A DNA stretch of 64,000 nucleotides from HGM12587 sp964561705 (GTDB lineage Bacteria; Bacillota; Clostridia; Lachnospirales; Lachnospiraceae), in contig CAZLQJ010000001.1 of assembly GCA_964561705.1 (NCBI GenBank), forward strand, positions 1 to 64,000. The letters are read 5' to 3'. The notes under the pieces are model-generated. The model did no database searches. It worked only from the letters and a program-made list of their open reading frames with translations, and had not been told where the DNA came from. Shown piece by piece: positions 42,778 through 51,565 of this stretch. Each line of letters begins with the position of its first letter. Position 1 is the stretch's first letter. A program made the position numbers and the translations under genes.

Positions 42778-43296
42778 ATGCTGAAAACATTTTTAAGATC
42801 CATGCTGAAGCCTTTGTCCTTTCTTCCGGCAATCTGCATGATGTATCTTATTTTTACACTTTCCGGTCAGGAGGGAATCGAATCTGCCGACTTAAGTTTG
42901 AAAGTCAGCACCAAAGTCGTTGAAGTTTCTGCGGAACTTCTCGATCATCCCCTGACCTCCAATGAAATCGCCCAATATGCAGACCTGATCCATTTTCTCA
43001 TCAGAAAATGTGCCCATGTAACACTTTATTTTCTGCTGGCCGTTTCCGTATCTTTTCCATTATATGTTTACGGACTCCGCGGTATCCCGCTGATGCTGGT
43101 AGCCGGCGCCTTTTGTGTTGCATTCGCTTGCGGGGACGAATATCATCAGTCCTTCGTGGAGGGCCGCGGTCCTTCCAAACGCGATGTAGGCATTGACAGC
43201 ATTGGTATCTTTTTTGGTGTGATCGTTGTACGGATCTTTGGTTTTCTGGGTCGCATGACGATTTTTAAACCGCTAGCCAAAAAGAAATCTGTCTAA
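42778..43296 (+). CDS. VanZ-like membrane protein
   Basis: A 172-residue protein with about four hydrophobic segments and the VanZ family signature. LIFTLSGQ sits near the N-terminus, then FLIRKCAHVTLYFLLAV and CGDEYHQSFVEGRGPSKRDVGIDSIGIFFG. VanZ confers low-level teicoplanin tolerance in enterococci, but chromosomal relatives are common in Firmicutes and their role is unclear. GAGG precedes the ATG. It is the only rightward gene in this area. Its stop codon (43294-43296) overlaps the stop of the convergent aminotransferase gene, with no terminator between. Confidence 0.88.
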   Translation: MLKTFLRSMLKPLSFLPAICMMYLIFTLSGQEGIESADLSLKVSTKVVEVSAELLDHPLTSNEIAQYADLIHFLIRKCAHVTLYFLLAVSVSFPLYVYGLRGIPLMLVAGAFCVAFACGDEYHQSFVEGRGPSKRDVGIDSIGIFFGVIVVRIFGFLGRMTIFKPLAKKKSV

Positions 43297-44483
43297 ATTC
43301 CGTACACTTCTTTTGTAAATTTTAAAAATACCGGCAGTGATTTTTCAATGGTAGAGGTTTTGATACAGTAGGACGCCCGAAAATGTCCCGGACATCCAAA
43401 ATCACTGCCCGGTACCAAAAGCAGATCATAGGCTTTTGCTTTTTCACAAAATGCTCTGTCATCTTCTTCCAGACATCTTGGAAAAAGATAAAACGCTCCT
43501 TCCGGCTTGACACAAGTAATGCCGGCTTTTTTTAACCCTTCATATAAAAGTTCCCTGTTCTTTTCATAAATGCTGATATCTGACGGTTTTCCGGCACATC
43601 TTGCTACAACCTTCTGAAACAATGACGGTGCATTGACATGGGTCAGAACTCTGGCTGCCCCAGCAATGGCTGCATAAATTTTCGAAAATTCCGTAACTTC
43701 CCCCGGCACTACGATATATCCAATCCGTTCTCCTGCCAGTGAAAATGATTTGCTGTAAGAATAGCATACCAGTGTATCTGCATAGTATTTTGTCACATAA
43801 GGTACTTCTATCCCATCATAGACCACTTCTCGATAGGGTTCATCCGAAATAAGAAAGATCGGATGCTGATATTCTTCAGACCTTTCCTTTAGGAGCTTCG
43901 CTAGTTTCTGTATGGTCTCTTCAGAATAAACCACGCCGCTTGGGTTATTTGGAGAATTGATAATTACTGCCTTGGTATGTTCATTGATCATTTCTTCAAA
44001 TTTTTCAAAATTGATCTGAAAAGTCTCAATATCCGCCGGAACCACTTTCAATTCACATCCCACAGACTCCACAAAACAGCGATATTCCGGAAAATACGGT
44101 GCAAAAGTGATAAATTCGTCCCCTTCCTGTGCCAATGCTTTAAAACAGATGGTAATGGAAGCTGCCGCACCTGCCGTCATAAAAAGATTCTGCATTCCAA
44201 AAGCAGTTCCAAAACGTTCATTTATGCTCTCTGCCAGAATTTTCCGAGCATTCGGATCCCCGGCAGCTACCGTATATCCATGTACCTGACATGGCTCTTC
44301 TTCATTTAAAATATCAAAAATTGCCTGTTTTACAAACTCTGGCGTAGGTACATTGGGATTTCCCAAACTAAAATCATAAACATTTTCTTCCCCTACAACG
44401 GCTGCACGCTGTTTTCCATATTCAAAGATCTCACGGATCGTTGATTTTTTACTTCCTAACTGGTACATTTTTTCTGAATACAT
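43293..44483 (-). CDS. PLP-dependent aminotransferase, class I/II
   Basis: Fold-type I aminotransferase of 396 residues, similar to aspartate/aromatic aminotransferases. Seen are NVYDFSLGNPNVPTPEFVK, the cofactor region GAAASITICFKAL, INSPNNPSGVVYSEE with the Asn of the PLP ring contact, SDEPYREVVYDG with Asp and Tyr, and SYSKSFSLAGERIGY with the Schiff-base Lys. The substrate-carboxylate Arg is expected in FRASYCIKTS near the C-terminus. Exact substrate cannot be read. AGGAAAAG precedes the ATG. It follows the small Cys protein by 18 nt and is probably co-transcribed with it. Confidence 0.9.
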   Translation of the reverse strand: MYSEKMYQLGSKKSTIREIFEYGKQRAAVVGEENVYDFSLGNPNVPTPEFVKQAIFDILNEEEPCQVHGYTVAAGDPNARKILAESINERFGTAFGMQNLFMTAGAAASITICFKALAQEGDEFITFAPYFPEYRCFVESVGCELKVVPADIETFQINFEKFEEMINEHTKAVIINSPNNPSGVVYSEETIQKLAKLLKERSEEYQHPIFLISDEPYREVVYDGIEVPYVTKYYADTLVCYSYSKSFSLAGERIGYIVVPGEVTEFSKIYAAIAGAARVLTHVNAPSLFQKVVARCAGKPSDISIYEKNRELLYEGLKKAGITCVKPEGAFYLFPRCLEEDDRAFCEKAKAYDLLLVPGSDFGCPGHFRASYCIKTSTIEKSLPVFLKFTKEVYGI

Positions 44484-44501
44484 TCTCTTTTCCTCACTTC
44501 A

Positions 44502-44678
44502 CTACATCTGATGTCGTACAACTCGGTACTCGTCCCCATTTCGATAATAAGGACAATTATAATGTGAATCGCTATAAAAACGCGCCACTTCATCCTCATC
44601 TAAATTAATCTGACATAAATATTCTTCATATTCCTCATCATATTCAAAATATGCACATTCCTCGCATCTGGTTGCCAT
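44502..44678 (-). CDS. Small Cys-containing protein, DUF6472-like
   Basis: A 58-residue acidic protein with Cys5, Cys8, Cys22 and Cys42, a likely metal (zinc or iron) site. The pattern C-x-x-C-x-Y-x-YDEEY...C-x-INLDEDE...F-YNCPYYR-GDEY matches the DUF6472 family found in Lachnospiraceae, of unknown function. The ATG at 44678 has GGAGG 8 nt upstream; a ten-codon longer reading has no site. It is the first gene before the aminotransferase. A TATAAT at 44707-44712 sits 29 nt upstream. Confidence 0.8.
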   Translation of the reverse strand: MATRCEECAYFEYDEEYEEYLCQINLDEDEVARFYSDSHYNCPYYRNGDEYRVVRHQM

Positions 44679-44706
44679 TGATTCGTCCTCCATCCTTTTG
44701 TTCCTC

Positions 44707-44712
44707 ATTATA
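44707..44712 (-). promoter_or_regulatory. -10 element upstream of the DUF6472-like gene
   Basis: Minus strand TATAAT. No good -35 is visible; the position 17 nt upstream falls in the T-run of the preceding terminator (TTTTTT). Confidence 0.4.
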
Positions 44713-44726
44713 CTACAAACATTTTA

Positions 44727-44769
44727 GAAAAAAAAGAAAAACGGACAACAGATTTGTTCTGCTGTCCGT
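44727..44769 (-). terminator. Terminator ending the CIS operon
   Basis: Minus strand 12 bp stem ACGGACAGCAGA / TCTGTTGTCCGT with one wobble and a 4-5 nt loop, then TTTTTCTTTTTTTT. It lies 44 nt beyond the LytTR gene and is one of the strongest terminators in the window. Confidence 0.9.
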
Positions 44770-44812
44770 CTACGCGCAAGAGCGAAGGGAATCTATTTTG
44801 GGAGTAATACTC

Positions 44813-45523
44813 TTAACGCATCATCTTTTTGACCAGTTCATCTTTTCTGCTTCTGCTTAACGGAATTTCTTCCCCTGTGCGCAGCAAAAGTTTGTACCGG
44901 CTAACATCTACCACTACCGCAGCAATATAGGCAATATTTACCAAATAGCTGTTATTGCAGCGAAAAAATCTCTGAGGCGGAAGCTTTTCTTCCAACTCTG
45001 CAAGCTTTCCATGAAGGAGAAACTGCCTGTCACTGTAATGAAACAAAAGACTCCGATTATTTGTCTCCACAAACCGCAGTTTATTCAAATTCAATCTGCA
45101 CATCTCGCTGTTTTTATCCATCCATATATAAGGTTTTTCCAGAATATGCTCGCAGGTTAAAAACTTCTTTAACTCCTTTCGGATCTTAAAATACCAAAAT
45201 GGTTTTTCAAAATGATTTTTTGCATCAAAATCATATCCGATGGACATACATTCCCGTGTTTCAGAGGCAAGCAGCAAATAGGCATGTTCATTGTGATACC
45301 TGATTGTTTCCAAAAAATCTTTGATATTCATTTCCGGAATACTGGTGTTGATCAGAAAAATGTCATAACTTGACAAATCTGTTTGCAGAAACTCCTTTGC
45401 ATCATCATAAGCATGGATACACATCTGTATTCTAAGATCTTCTTCTGCCCGACGCAAATATTGCAGCAGCTGCTGCAGATCTCCTGCATCATCCTCAAAA
45501 ATTCCAATGATAAATTTTTTCAT
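44813..45523 (-). CDS. LytTR-type regulator with a degenerate receiver domain
   Basis: A 236-residue protein: receiver-like domain (1-125) and LytTR DNA-binding domain (about 130-236, with LRFVETNNRSLLFHYSDRQF, PQRFFRCNNSYLVNI and LLRTGEEIPLSRSRKDEL, all typical). The receiver keeps the acidic pocket (Glu10, Asp11, Asp12) and Lys107 in EKPFW. The phospho-acceptor position reads FLINTSIPEMN, with Asn59 where Asp is expected. It therefore probably cannot be phosphorylated in the usual way. It lies 14 nt after the SpoIIE-like gene and is the last gene of the CIS train. It may regulate this locus or work as a constitutive or partner-controlled binder; that is inference. Confidence 0.85.
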   Translation of the reverse strand: MKKFIIGIFEDDAGDLQQLLQYLRRAEEDLRIQMCIHAYDDAKEFLQTDLSSYDIFLINTSIPEMNIKDFLETIRYHNEHAYLLLASETRECMSIGYDFDAKNHFEKPFWYFKIRKELKKFLTCEHILEKPYIWMDKNSEMCRLNLNKLRFVETNNRSLLFHYSDRQFLLHGKLAELEEKLPPQRFFRCNNSYLVNIAYIAAVVVDVSRYKLLLRTGEEIPLSRSRKDELVKKMMR

Positions 45524-45537
45524 ATTCCTTCCTCAAT

Positions 45538-47175
45538 TTAGAAAAATCTCAGAACCATCATCGCAATATCCTGCTCCCGTGATGCAGCTCCCTCAAATTT
45601 TTCCACATCCTCTTCCAGGATTTCCACGATTTTCTTCAGATCATATGCTTCCTTCACAATTTGATTTAACCGCATCTGCATATGTGCCTCACTGTATTGC
45701 ATATGTTCTACATTTTCAGCCTCTACCAGTCCTTTGGTATATAAAAACAACAGATCTCCCTGGGTCATCTTTACAGTTTGCTGCCAATAAGGAACACCTT
45801 CCATACTGCCCAGTACAAAACAATCTGTTACCGGAAGCCATTCAAATTCTCCCCCTGCATGTTTCAATAACGGCTGGCTCTGACCCGCATTTACATAGAC
45901 AAAATCCCCGCTGATCAGATCTAAAATCCCTAAGAATGCCGAAGTTGTCATTCCCTGATTACTTTCACTCAACTGATTATTGGTTTCCGTAAAAACCCGA
46001 GCTGGAGAATATCCTAGCTGTGCATAATTTTTAATCATTGTTTTGGTGATCATCATCAAAAGAGCCGCTGGAACTCCCTTTCCCTGTATTTCTCCAGTCA
46101 TTACTGCAAGATGTGTCTGATCCACAAGAAAAAAATCATAAAAACTTCCTCCCATCTCTCTTGCCACTGCCAGCTTTGCATAAATATCAAATTCTGTTCG
46201 CTCTGGAAACGCCGGAAATGTACATGGAAGCATGGAAAGCTGGATACCTGTGGCAACATTTAATTCCGCACTGATCCGCTCCTTCTCAGCAGTTACCTGG
46301 CTTAAATTTCCCATATAAGAAACCAGTTCCTCGGTCATGTGTGTCAGACTTTCACTTAAAGCCTGTATTTCATCACCTGTATGTACTTGGGGATCCCGAA
46401 AACTCAATTCGGCCGGCGAAAGACCGCTACTGCTTTGTTCCACAAAATTCACGGCACTTTCAGACATTCTGCGTACCGGTGCCACCACCGTTTTGTTGAT
46501 CTGATGTAAGAGCCAGCATAAAAAGACTGCGGCGATTACAACCGTTCCAATCAATACATACAGCAGATACTGCTGCAGATCTGAATAAATCTTATCCATG
46601 GGAATATCCACCCCGATCAAACCTACAGCGGAACCGTCTTCCATACAGACCGGATATAATCCGGTCAATACATAACCAAATTCTGAACGGTTGGAAAGAT
46701 AGGTCATTTCTTCTTTTCCCTGCATTGCCTCCAGAAACTGCTCCGCCATTTCCTTCGGAAATCCCTCCCCTGACAGATCTCCCAGTGAATCAATCTCTCC
46801 ATATTCTTCTTTTTCTTCTTCCGTGGCAGCATTCCAAACATATACTGCATTATCCACAGACGAAGCATTCAACGGCCGGATCACATAGATAAATTCCACC
46901 TGTGATCTCATTTTTATATGATCTAGTTCTTGTTGTGTCATCGCATACTGTTTACTTTTTTCTCCGGTTTCAATACATTCGTTCATGTCCACAGGATCAA
47001 TGGTACCTCTTGCAAGTTCAACAATTGTAGAAATATACTGCTGATACTGCTCCAAAATATTTTTATAATAGGTATAAAATCCCAAGGCTCCAAGGGCTGT
47101 GCTTAAAACAAGGGCAAAAACACTGCAGAACATTGCCATTTTACGGCTCAATCGTTTTTTGGATGTTCCCATCAT
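45538..47175 (-). CDS. Membrane sensor with degenerate SpoIIE/PP2C phosphatase domain
   Basis: A 545-residue protein: membrane helix 13-33, extracytoplasmic sensor-like part 34-200 with Cache-like FGYVLTGLYPVCMEDGSAVGLIGVDIPM, helix 203-223, HAMP-like region, then a SpoIIE/RsbU-type PP2C domain (about 325-545). The phosphatase fold is recognisable (GKGVPAALLMMITKTM, NAGQSQPLL). The four metal-binding Asp positions of active members are Ser344 (GGSFYD for GGDFYD), Glu362 (GEIQGKG for ADVSGKG), Lys481 (TKGLVEA for SDGVTEA) and Gln535 (EQDIAM for DDFTL-type). Activity is thus doubtful. It overlaps the upstream transporter fusion by 4 nt and precedes the LytTR regulator. Confidence 0.88.
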   Translation of the reverse strand: MMGTSKKRLSRKMAMFCSVFALVLSTALGALGFYTYYKNILEQYQQYISTIVELARGTIDPVDMNECIETGEKSKQYAMTQQELDHIKMRSQVEFIYVIRPLNASSVDNAVYVWNAATEEEKEEYGEIDSLGDLSGEGFPKEMAEQFLEAMQGKEEMTYLSNRSEFGYVLTGLYPVCMEDGSAVGLIGVDIPMDKIYSDLQQYLLYVLIGTVVIAAVFLCWLLHQINKTVVAPVRRMSESAVNFVEQSSSGLSPAELSFRDPQVHTGDEIQALSESLTHMTEELVSYMGNLSQVTAEKERISAELNVATGIQLSMLPCTFPAFPERTEFDIYAKLAVAREMGGSFYDFFLVDQTHLAVMTGEIQGKGVPAALLMMITKTMIKNYAQLGYSPARVFTETNNQLSESNQGMTTSAFLGILDLISGDFVYVNAGQSQPLLKHAGGEFEWLPVTDCFVLGSMEGVPYWQQTVKMTQGDLLFLYTKGLVEAENVEHMQYSEAHMQMRLNQIVKEAYDLKKIVEILEEDVEKFEGAASREQDIAMMVLRFF

Positions 47176-50147
47176 AAGTCCTTCCTCTCTGCCTTTTTGC
47201 TTTTATGAAATACCAATGCATAGATTCCGTTCATCAAACCGGAGACTGCTACAAATCCGGCAATTCCCGGAAGAACAGACGCCCCGGACATCATACTTCC
47301 AAAAAGAACAGGTCCTGCAGCTTCTCCGATGTTATCTACAAAATTGTAGATTCCCATGGCGGAATCTTCCCCATATTCCTTGACATCCTTCATTTCTACA
47401 AAATATAACTGCCGCACAGAACTTCCAAAACTTCCTGCTGCTCCCAACAATAAAAGTACGAAAATCAGCATTGACACAGAACTGTTCCAGCCAAATAACA
47501 AAAGTGCCGCAAAGGAAAGCAGACTGGACAGATAGATACTCGTATGTCCCAGATGTTCCGCCATGTAGTTAGTTGCTGCCACACTCAGATACACACTGCA
47601 CAAAGAATTCAGCATCAGCAAAAGGCAAACTGTATTTTCACTAAATCCCATGGCATCTCCATAAATTGGCACATAATAAAATACAAAACTGTTGATGATC
47701 ACATAGGGTACTTGTATGAGAAGCAGATAGGAAACCGCTCTTTTGGATCTCCACAATGCTTTTCCAGACGTTTTCTTTCCTGGATCGACCGAAACCTTTG
47801 CCACGTATCTACCCATAAACCAGAACAATACTGCAACCAGAAGCCATCCCGAAGCCGAACAGACAAAAACGGTTCTCTGTCCTATACTTCCTGCCAGAGA
47901 TGCTCCCAACATCATGCCGCAGTTAATGCCCGAAAGACTTCCTGCATTTAAGATAGAAAACCCTTCCTGACGCACCTGACTGTCCTGTGTATCTGCAATA
48001 AAAATATTCAGGGAGTTGCTGATCAGTCCCATACCTATTCCATTAAAGATCAGTCCCGCCACCAGACACAGATAATCTCCCCCAAAAAACAGGAGCAGAT
48101 CACCACACATACTTACCAGTCCGCTGACAGCTGCAACACATCGAAATGAAAATCTTCGCAGAAGTTTTGCACAAAACAATGAGGTCAATCCAATAAATGC
48201 CATATTTAACGTAATCGGCAGAGAAGCTGCCAGTTCTCTCGAAATTCCCAAGGAATCTGTTACGAAGCCTGCCGCGTAAACCGGAAGAAAAGAACTTGCG
48301 ATATTAAATGCAATATAAGTGATGAAAATACTGCATCGAAGCAAATGAAGGGGCATTCCCTCATGATTTTTCTGCTTTTCCTCCTGATATTTCGTCCTTA
48401 AGTCAAAGAAGGATAAGATTTCCCCAAACAGGAATAAAACGATCAGGATCACCATCACCAGATTCAGCATGATCGAATTTCTCATTTCATCCACCTTGGT
48501 TGTGATCACCTCTGAAGTTGTTCCAATCTCAATCACACCAGCTACCTGACCTGCACTTGTCAGCACCGGCACCCGGACATAAATATAGGAACCTGTCACA
48601 TCATCTTTCCCGTCATTTCTAACAGAATCACCTGTTTCATAGATATATCCCAATTCTTTGGTTTCTTCTTCATCTAAGGGATAATAGGTTCCTATCGAAT
48701 TATCCAGATAGGCAATGGCAAACCCCTTCTTCTCTTCCAGTCGGAGTACATTTCCATACATTTCCCGGACAGACGCATCTTCCCTGTTCAGCGCCAATTC
48801 CATGGTCTCCATGATCGCTTTGTAATCTTCACCCATATAATCTTCACAGGTTCTTATCCTCTGCAGGCGGTCTCCATCCATCATCCCGCTGGTTGTATAT
48901 GCCAAAGCGTAAAGTTTACTGACCAATTCTTCTCTGTAAATACCGGAAAACTGTTCCAAAAGCTGGGTAACGATGATCATGGCAACCAAAGCTGCCGTAC
49001 CTGCTGCCAAAAGACCGCTTCTTTGCACCGTTGATAGTCGAATTTCCTTTACCCGGCTGAAAATACGAAGGATCAACCATAAACCTGAAATCACTGTCAG
49101 AACTGTTGTTGCCTGATAAAGCGTTTCTTCCATCAGATAGGAAAAACTCTTCTCATATGCATAGACCGTGTCTATCTCTGTATGTTCCTGCATCCGCATG
49201 GAAATTCCCCAGTCATTCCAAATACCTAAGGCAGTCGTTCCATCCTTCTGTAACGCAGAAGTGATCGTTAAGACCTGGCCCTGATCCATATAGGTCTCTA
49301 AAGTTCCGCTTTCCTTTGACAGACGATAGATCTGATTGGTACGGATATCTGTGATATAAAGATTTTCTTCCCCATCGGATGCTAGCCGGTAAAAGGCAGT
49401 TTTTCCAATATATTGTGGATCCCCGGCCGTATCATATAAAATTTCTACCGCATTTTTCCTTCCCTTTAGAACTTTTCCACGCTTATCCAGTGCATAAACC
49501 GTCTGCGCCTGAAAATCAATTTCGTAATCCTGAATCAGATCAAACGCATTGGGATACGCAAAAAACTGTTCTTCACGGATCTCACCATTTTCCAATGAAA
49601 TACGAAACATGGAAAATCCGTCCTGATCAGACTGAACATAGTACAAACTGTTTTCCACACAAGTCAATGCAAACAGTTTGTGCTTATTTACCCATTCTTC
49701 ATAAGAAATATCCAAAATGGTATCTTCATAATTTCCATCCCTGTCATACACGAGGATACATTCTCTTCCGATGGCTGACCCCGTTTCATCCCAACTGGCA
49801 TCCAACAGATAGATCTTTCCATCTTCTCCAAATGCCAGGTCTTCCGCATACCAAAAGGTATCGGCCTCCTTCTCATTGCTTTTGAGCAGAAATTCCACCT
49901 TTTGATCCCGGTTAACCTTTAAAACTCTGGAACGTTCTTCATCGATCACATAGATATTCCCCTGTGCATCTGCCTGTGCCAGATATGGATTGACAAGTTC
50001 CACCTCTCTTCCAGGGCGGATCTCATACCAGTCCTTCCACTCCCTGATACCTGTCAGTGCCAGAAAAAACAGCACAAGCATCAGCACATCCCACTTTAAG
50101 ATTTTTTTCTGTGTGACAAATCTTTTGATCTTCTCCCATTTTTTCAT
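47172..50147 (-). CDS. Large fusion: extracytoplasmic beta-propeller, Cache-like sensor and MFS transporter
   Basis: A 991-residue membrane protein with an unusual domain order. Membrane helix 20-34; a region of NHL/propeller-like repeats at about 50-330 (QGNIYVIDEERSRVLKVN, DGKIYLLDASWD, QTVYALDKRGKVL, ENLYITDIRTNQIYRLS); helices at 343-362 and 377-397; an extracytoplasmic Cache-like stretch about 400-545 with GSYIYVRVPVLTSAGQVAGVIEIGT; helix 558-580; then a 12-helix major facilitator domain (about 600-985). The MFS part ends VDNIGEAAGPVLFGSMMSGA. I start at the ATG at 50147 (AAGGG 10 nt upstream); an earlier one overlaps the previous gene. No known protein of this layout comes to mind. It could be a transporter used as a receptor for the following signalling proteins. 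Confidence 0.75.
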   Translation of the reverse strand: MKKWEKIKRFVTQKKILKWDVLMLVLFFLALTGIREWKDWYEIRPGREVELVNPYLAQADAQGNIYVIDEERSRVLKVNRDQKVEFLLKSNEKEADTFWYAEDLAFGEDGKIYLLDASWDETGSAIGRECILVYDRDGNYEDTILDISYEEWVNKHKLFALTCVENSLYYVQSDQDGFSMFRISLENGEIREEQFFAYPNAFDLIQDYEIDFQAQTVYALDKRGKVLKGRKNAVEILYDTAGDPQYIGKTAFYRLASDGEENLYITDIRTNQIYRLSKESGTLETYMDQGQVLTITSALQKDGTTALGIWNDWGISMRMQEHTEIDTVYAYEKSFSYLMEETLYQATTVLTVISGLWLILRIFSRVKEIRLSTVQRSGLLAAGTAALVAMIIVTQLLEQFSGIYREELVSKLYALAYTTSGMMDGDRLQRIRTCEDYMGEDYKAIMETMELALNREDASVREMYGNVLRLEEKKGFAIAYLDNSIGTYYPLDEEETKELGYIYETGDSVRNDGKDDVTGSYIYVRVPVLTSAGQVAGVIEIGTTSEVITTKVDEMRNSIMLNLVMVILIVLFLFGEILSFFDLRTKYQEEKQKNHEGMPLHLLRCSIFITYIAFNIASSFLPVYAAGFVTDSLGISRELAASLPITLNMAFIGLTSLFCAKLLRRFSFRCVAAVSGLVSMCGDLLLFFGGDYLCLVAGLIFNGIGMGLISNSLNIFIADTQDSQVRQEGFSILNAGSLSGINCGMMLGASLAGSIGQRTVFVCSASGWLLVAVLFWFMGRYVAKVSVDPGKKTSGKALWRSKRAVSYLLLIQVPYVIINSFVFYYVPIYGDAMGFSENTVCLLLMLNSLCSVYLSVAATNYMAEHLGHTSIYLSSLLSFAALLLFGWNSSVSMLIFVLLLLGAAGSFGSSVRQLYFVEMKDVKEYGEDSAMGIYNFVDNIGEAAGPVLFGSMMSGASVLPGIAGFVAVSGLMNGIYALVFHKSKKAERKDL

Positions 50148-50163
50148 TTGATCATTTCCCTTC

Positions 50164-51543
50164 TCATTCCCTTGTTGCTTCCAAATATTCCTTATCTTCC
50201 AGCGGTGCATTAAAAATCGTATCACGATGATTTTTACTCAGCCGTTCCGGATAAAGAATAGAAGATAATGTAAATGCTGATTGATGAACCTTTTTGCACT
50301 TCCTATAAGAATCTGTTTCATCCAGGTTATCAATCTGGATGACCTGCTCTGTCCCCCAAAAATAAAAAGGTAGCGCCAGCATCGAAATATAATCGAAAAT
50401 CGCATCCGTTTTTTTCCTTTTTGAAGTCATCCGATGGATCAGTCCTGATTTTTGAAAATAAATTTCCCTTTTTTCATGAAATTCCTTACATAATTCCTGA
50501 TCTCTTTCATGTAAAACTTTCACTTCAATCTGTGGGTATTTTTTCTTTAAATTTTCAATTCTTTCCAGATAAAGATCGGCAATCTTTCGTGTTTGTGAAC
50601 GGAAGTCCAAAACAATCTGCTCCCGCATCTTTTCCTCCAGAGGTGCCAGTACGGTTTCTAAATACTTCAGATAAGAAATATCCGGAATCGGAATTGCGAT
50701 CTTCGCCCCAAGAGCCTTTGCAAATTCAAACAGCACCTCCAGACTTTGCTGTTCCTGTACCGTTACACTCTTTTTCCGGTTTCGAAAGCTGATTTTTTTG
50801 ATCTTTTGATGCCAATGTTCCACATGATCCGCAAAATCTATTTTTCCGGGTTGTTGGTCATATCGTCTCCCACTGCTGAAATCATAGGAAAACGCTCTGC
50901 CATCTTTGTGACAGATAATCACCTCCACTTCGTATGTTCCAAAAAGACACGGTCCTCCCACGATCCCAATCGTTTTTCCCTCTTCTACTGATTTCCTGAT
51001 ACTTGGAATATCTGAAAAAAACAGCGGACATTCCCGGATCCAGGGAAGATTAACCGTATGCAGGATTGGAAGCTTTTTTTCAAGATCGGAAAAATCCCCC
51101 ATGCTCACTGTATTTTTATATACGAAGGTCTGACGTTTTTTCAGTCCATAGATTTTCTGCATCTCCCATTCTGCTTCTGCTTCATAATAGGCATTCATAT
51201 CCCTTAAAGCCTTTCCAATCCCCTGTTTTGCACAGCGAAGTGCCTGAATTTCTGTCCTATGCTCATACCCTGCCGGATCTGCCTTTTTTAATTCTTTTAA
51301 CTTTCCGGCAATCGACCTTTCTTCCTCTTTTAACCTTTGATAGATTTCATTTTGTTTCTTCTGGTCTGTTTTTTCCAAAAAAACATCTTGACTCCATGAA
51401 TTGTCTATCCATTTATCCAAAGTTTCTAATTGAAAGAAATCACCGGCTGTAATTACAAAATCCCGAACCTGTGGATTACATAAAATATAAATTGTTTCTT
51501 CTGCTGATTGCTTGTTTAAGAGTTCATTGATCGATGTTCTCAT
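50164..51543 (-). CDS. Protein of unknown function in CIS locus (459 aa)
   Basis: I do not recognise this protein. It has 459 residues, no signal peptide and no membrane helix. A helical, highly charged region lies at 45-150 (KKQNEIYQRLKEEERSIAGK), followed by a mixed alpha/beta part with GKTIGIVGGPCLFGTYEVEV near 206-225. Another helical segment (ERIENLKKKYPQIEVKVLHE) and a C-terminal part with ALPFYFWGTEQVIQID follow. It is flanked by the cyclase-like protein and the MFS fusion with gaps of 22 and 16 nt, so it belongs to the operon. It could be a cargo/effector, a chaperone or an assembly factor. AGGAAATG precedes the ATG. Confidence 0.65.
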   Translation of the reverse strand: MRTSINELLNKQSAEETIYILCNPQVRDFVITAGDFFQLETLDKWIDNSWSQDVFLEKTDQKKQNEIYQRLKEEERSIAGKLKELKKADPAGYEHRTEIQALRCAKQGIGKALRDMNAYYEAEAEWEMQKIYGLKKRQTFVYKNTVSMGDFSDLEKKLPILHTVNLPWIRECPLFFSDIPSIRKSVEEGKTIGIVGGPCLFGTYEVEVIICHKDGRAFSYDFSSGRRYDQQPGKIDFADHVEHWHQKIKKISFRNRKKSVTVQEQQSLEVLFEFAKALGAKIAIPIPDISYLKYLETVLAPLEEKMREQIVLDFRSQTRKIADLYLERIENLKKKYPQIEVKVLHERDQELCKEFHEKREIYFQKSGLIHRMTSKRKKTDAIFDYISMLALPFYFWGTEQVIQIDNLDETDSYRKCKKVHQSAFTLSSILYPERLSKNHRDTIFNAPLEDKEYLEATRE

Positions 51544-51565
51544 TTTTCATTTCCTGCACTTCACA

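Noticed and set aside
50164..51543. Cyclodipeptide-synthase-like fold for the 459-residue protein
   Set aside because: Only the late ALPFYFWGTEQV stretch vaguely recalls that family. The catalytic Ser region and other motifs were not found, and the protein is twice as long.
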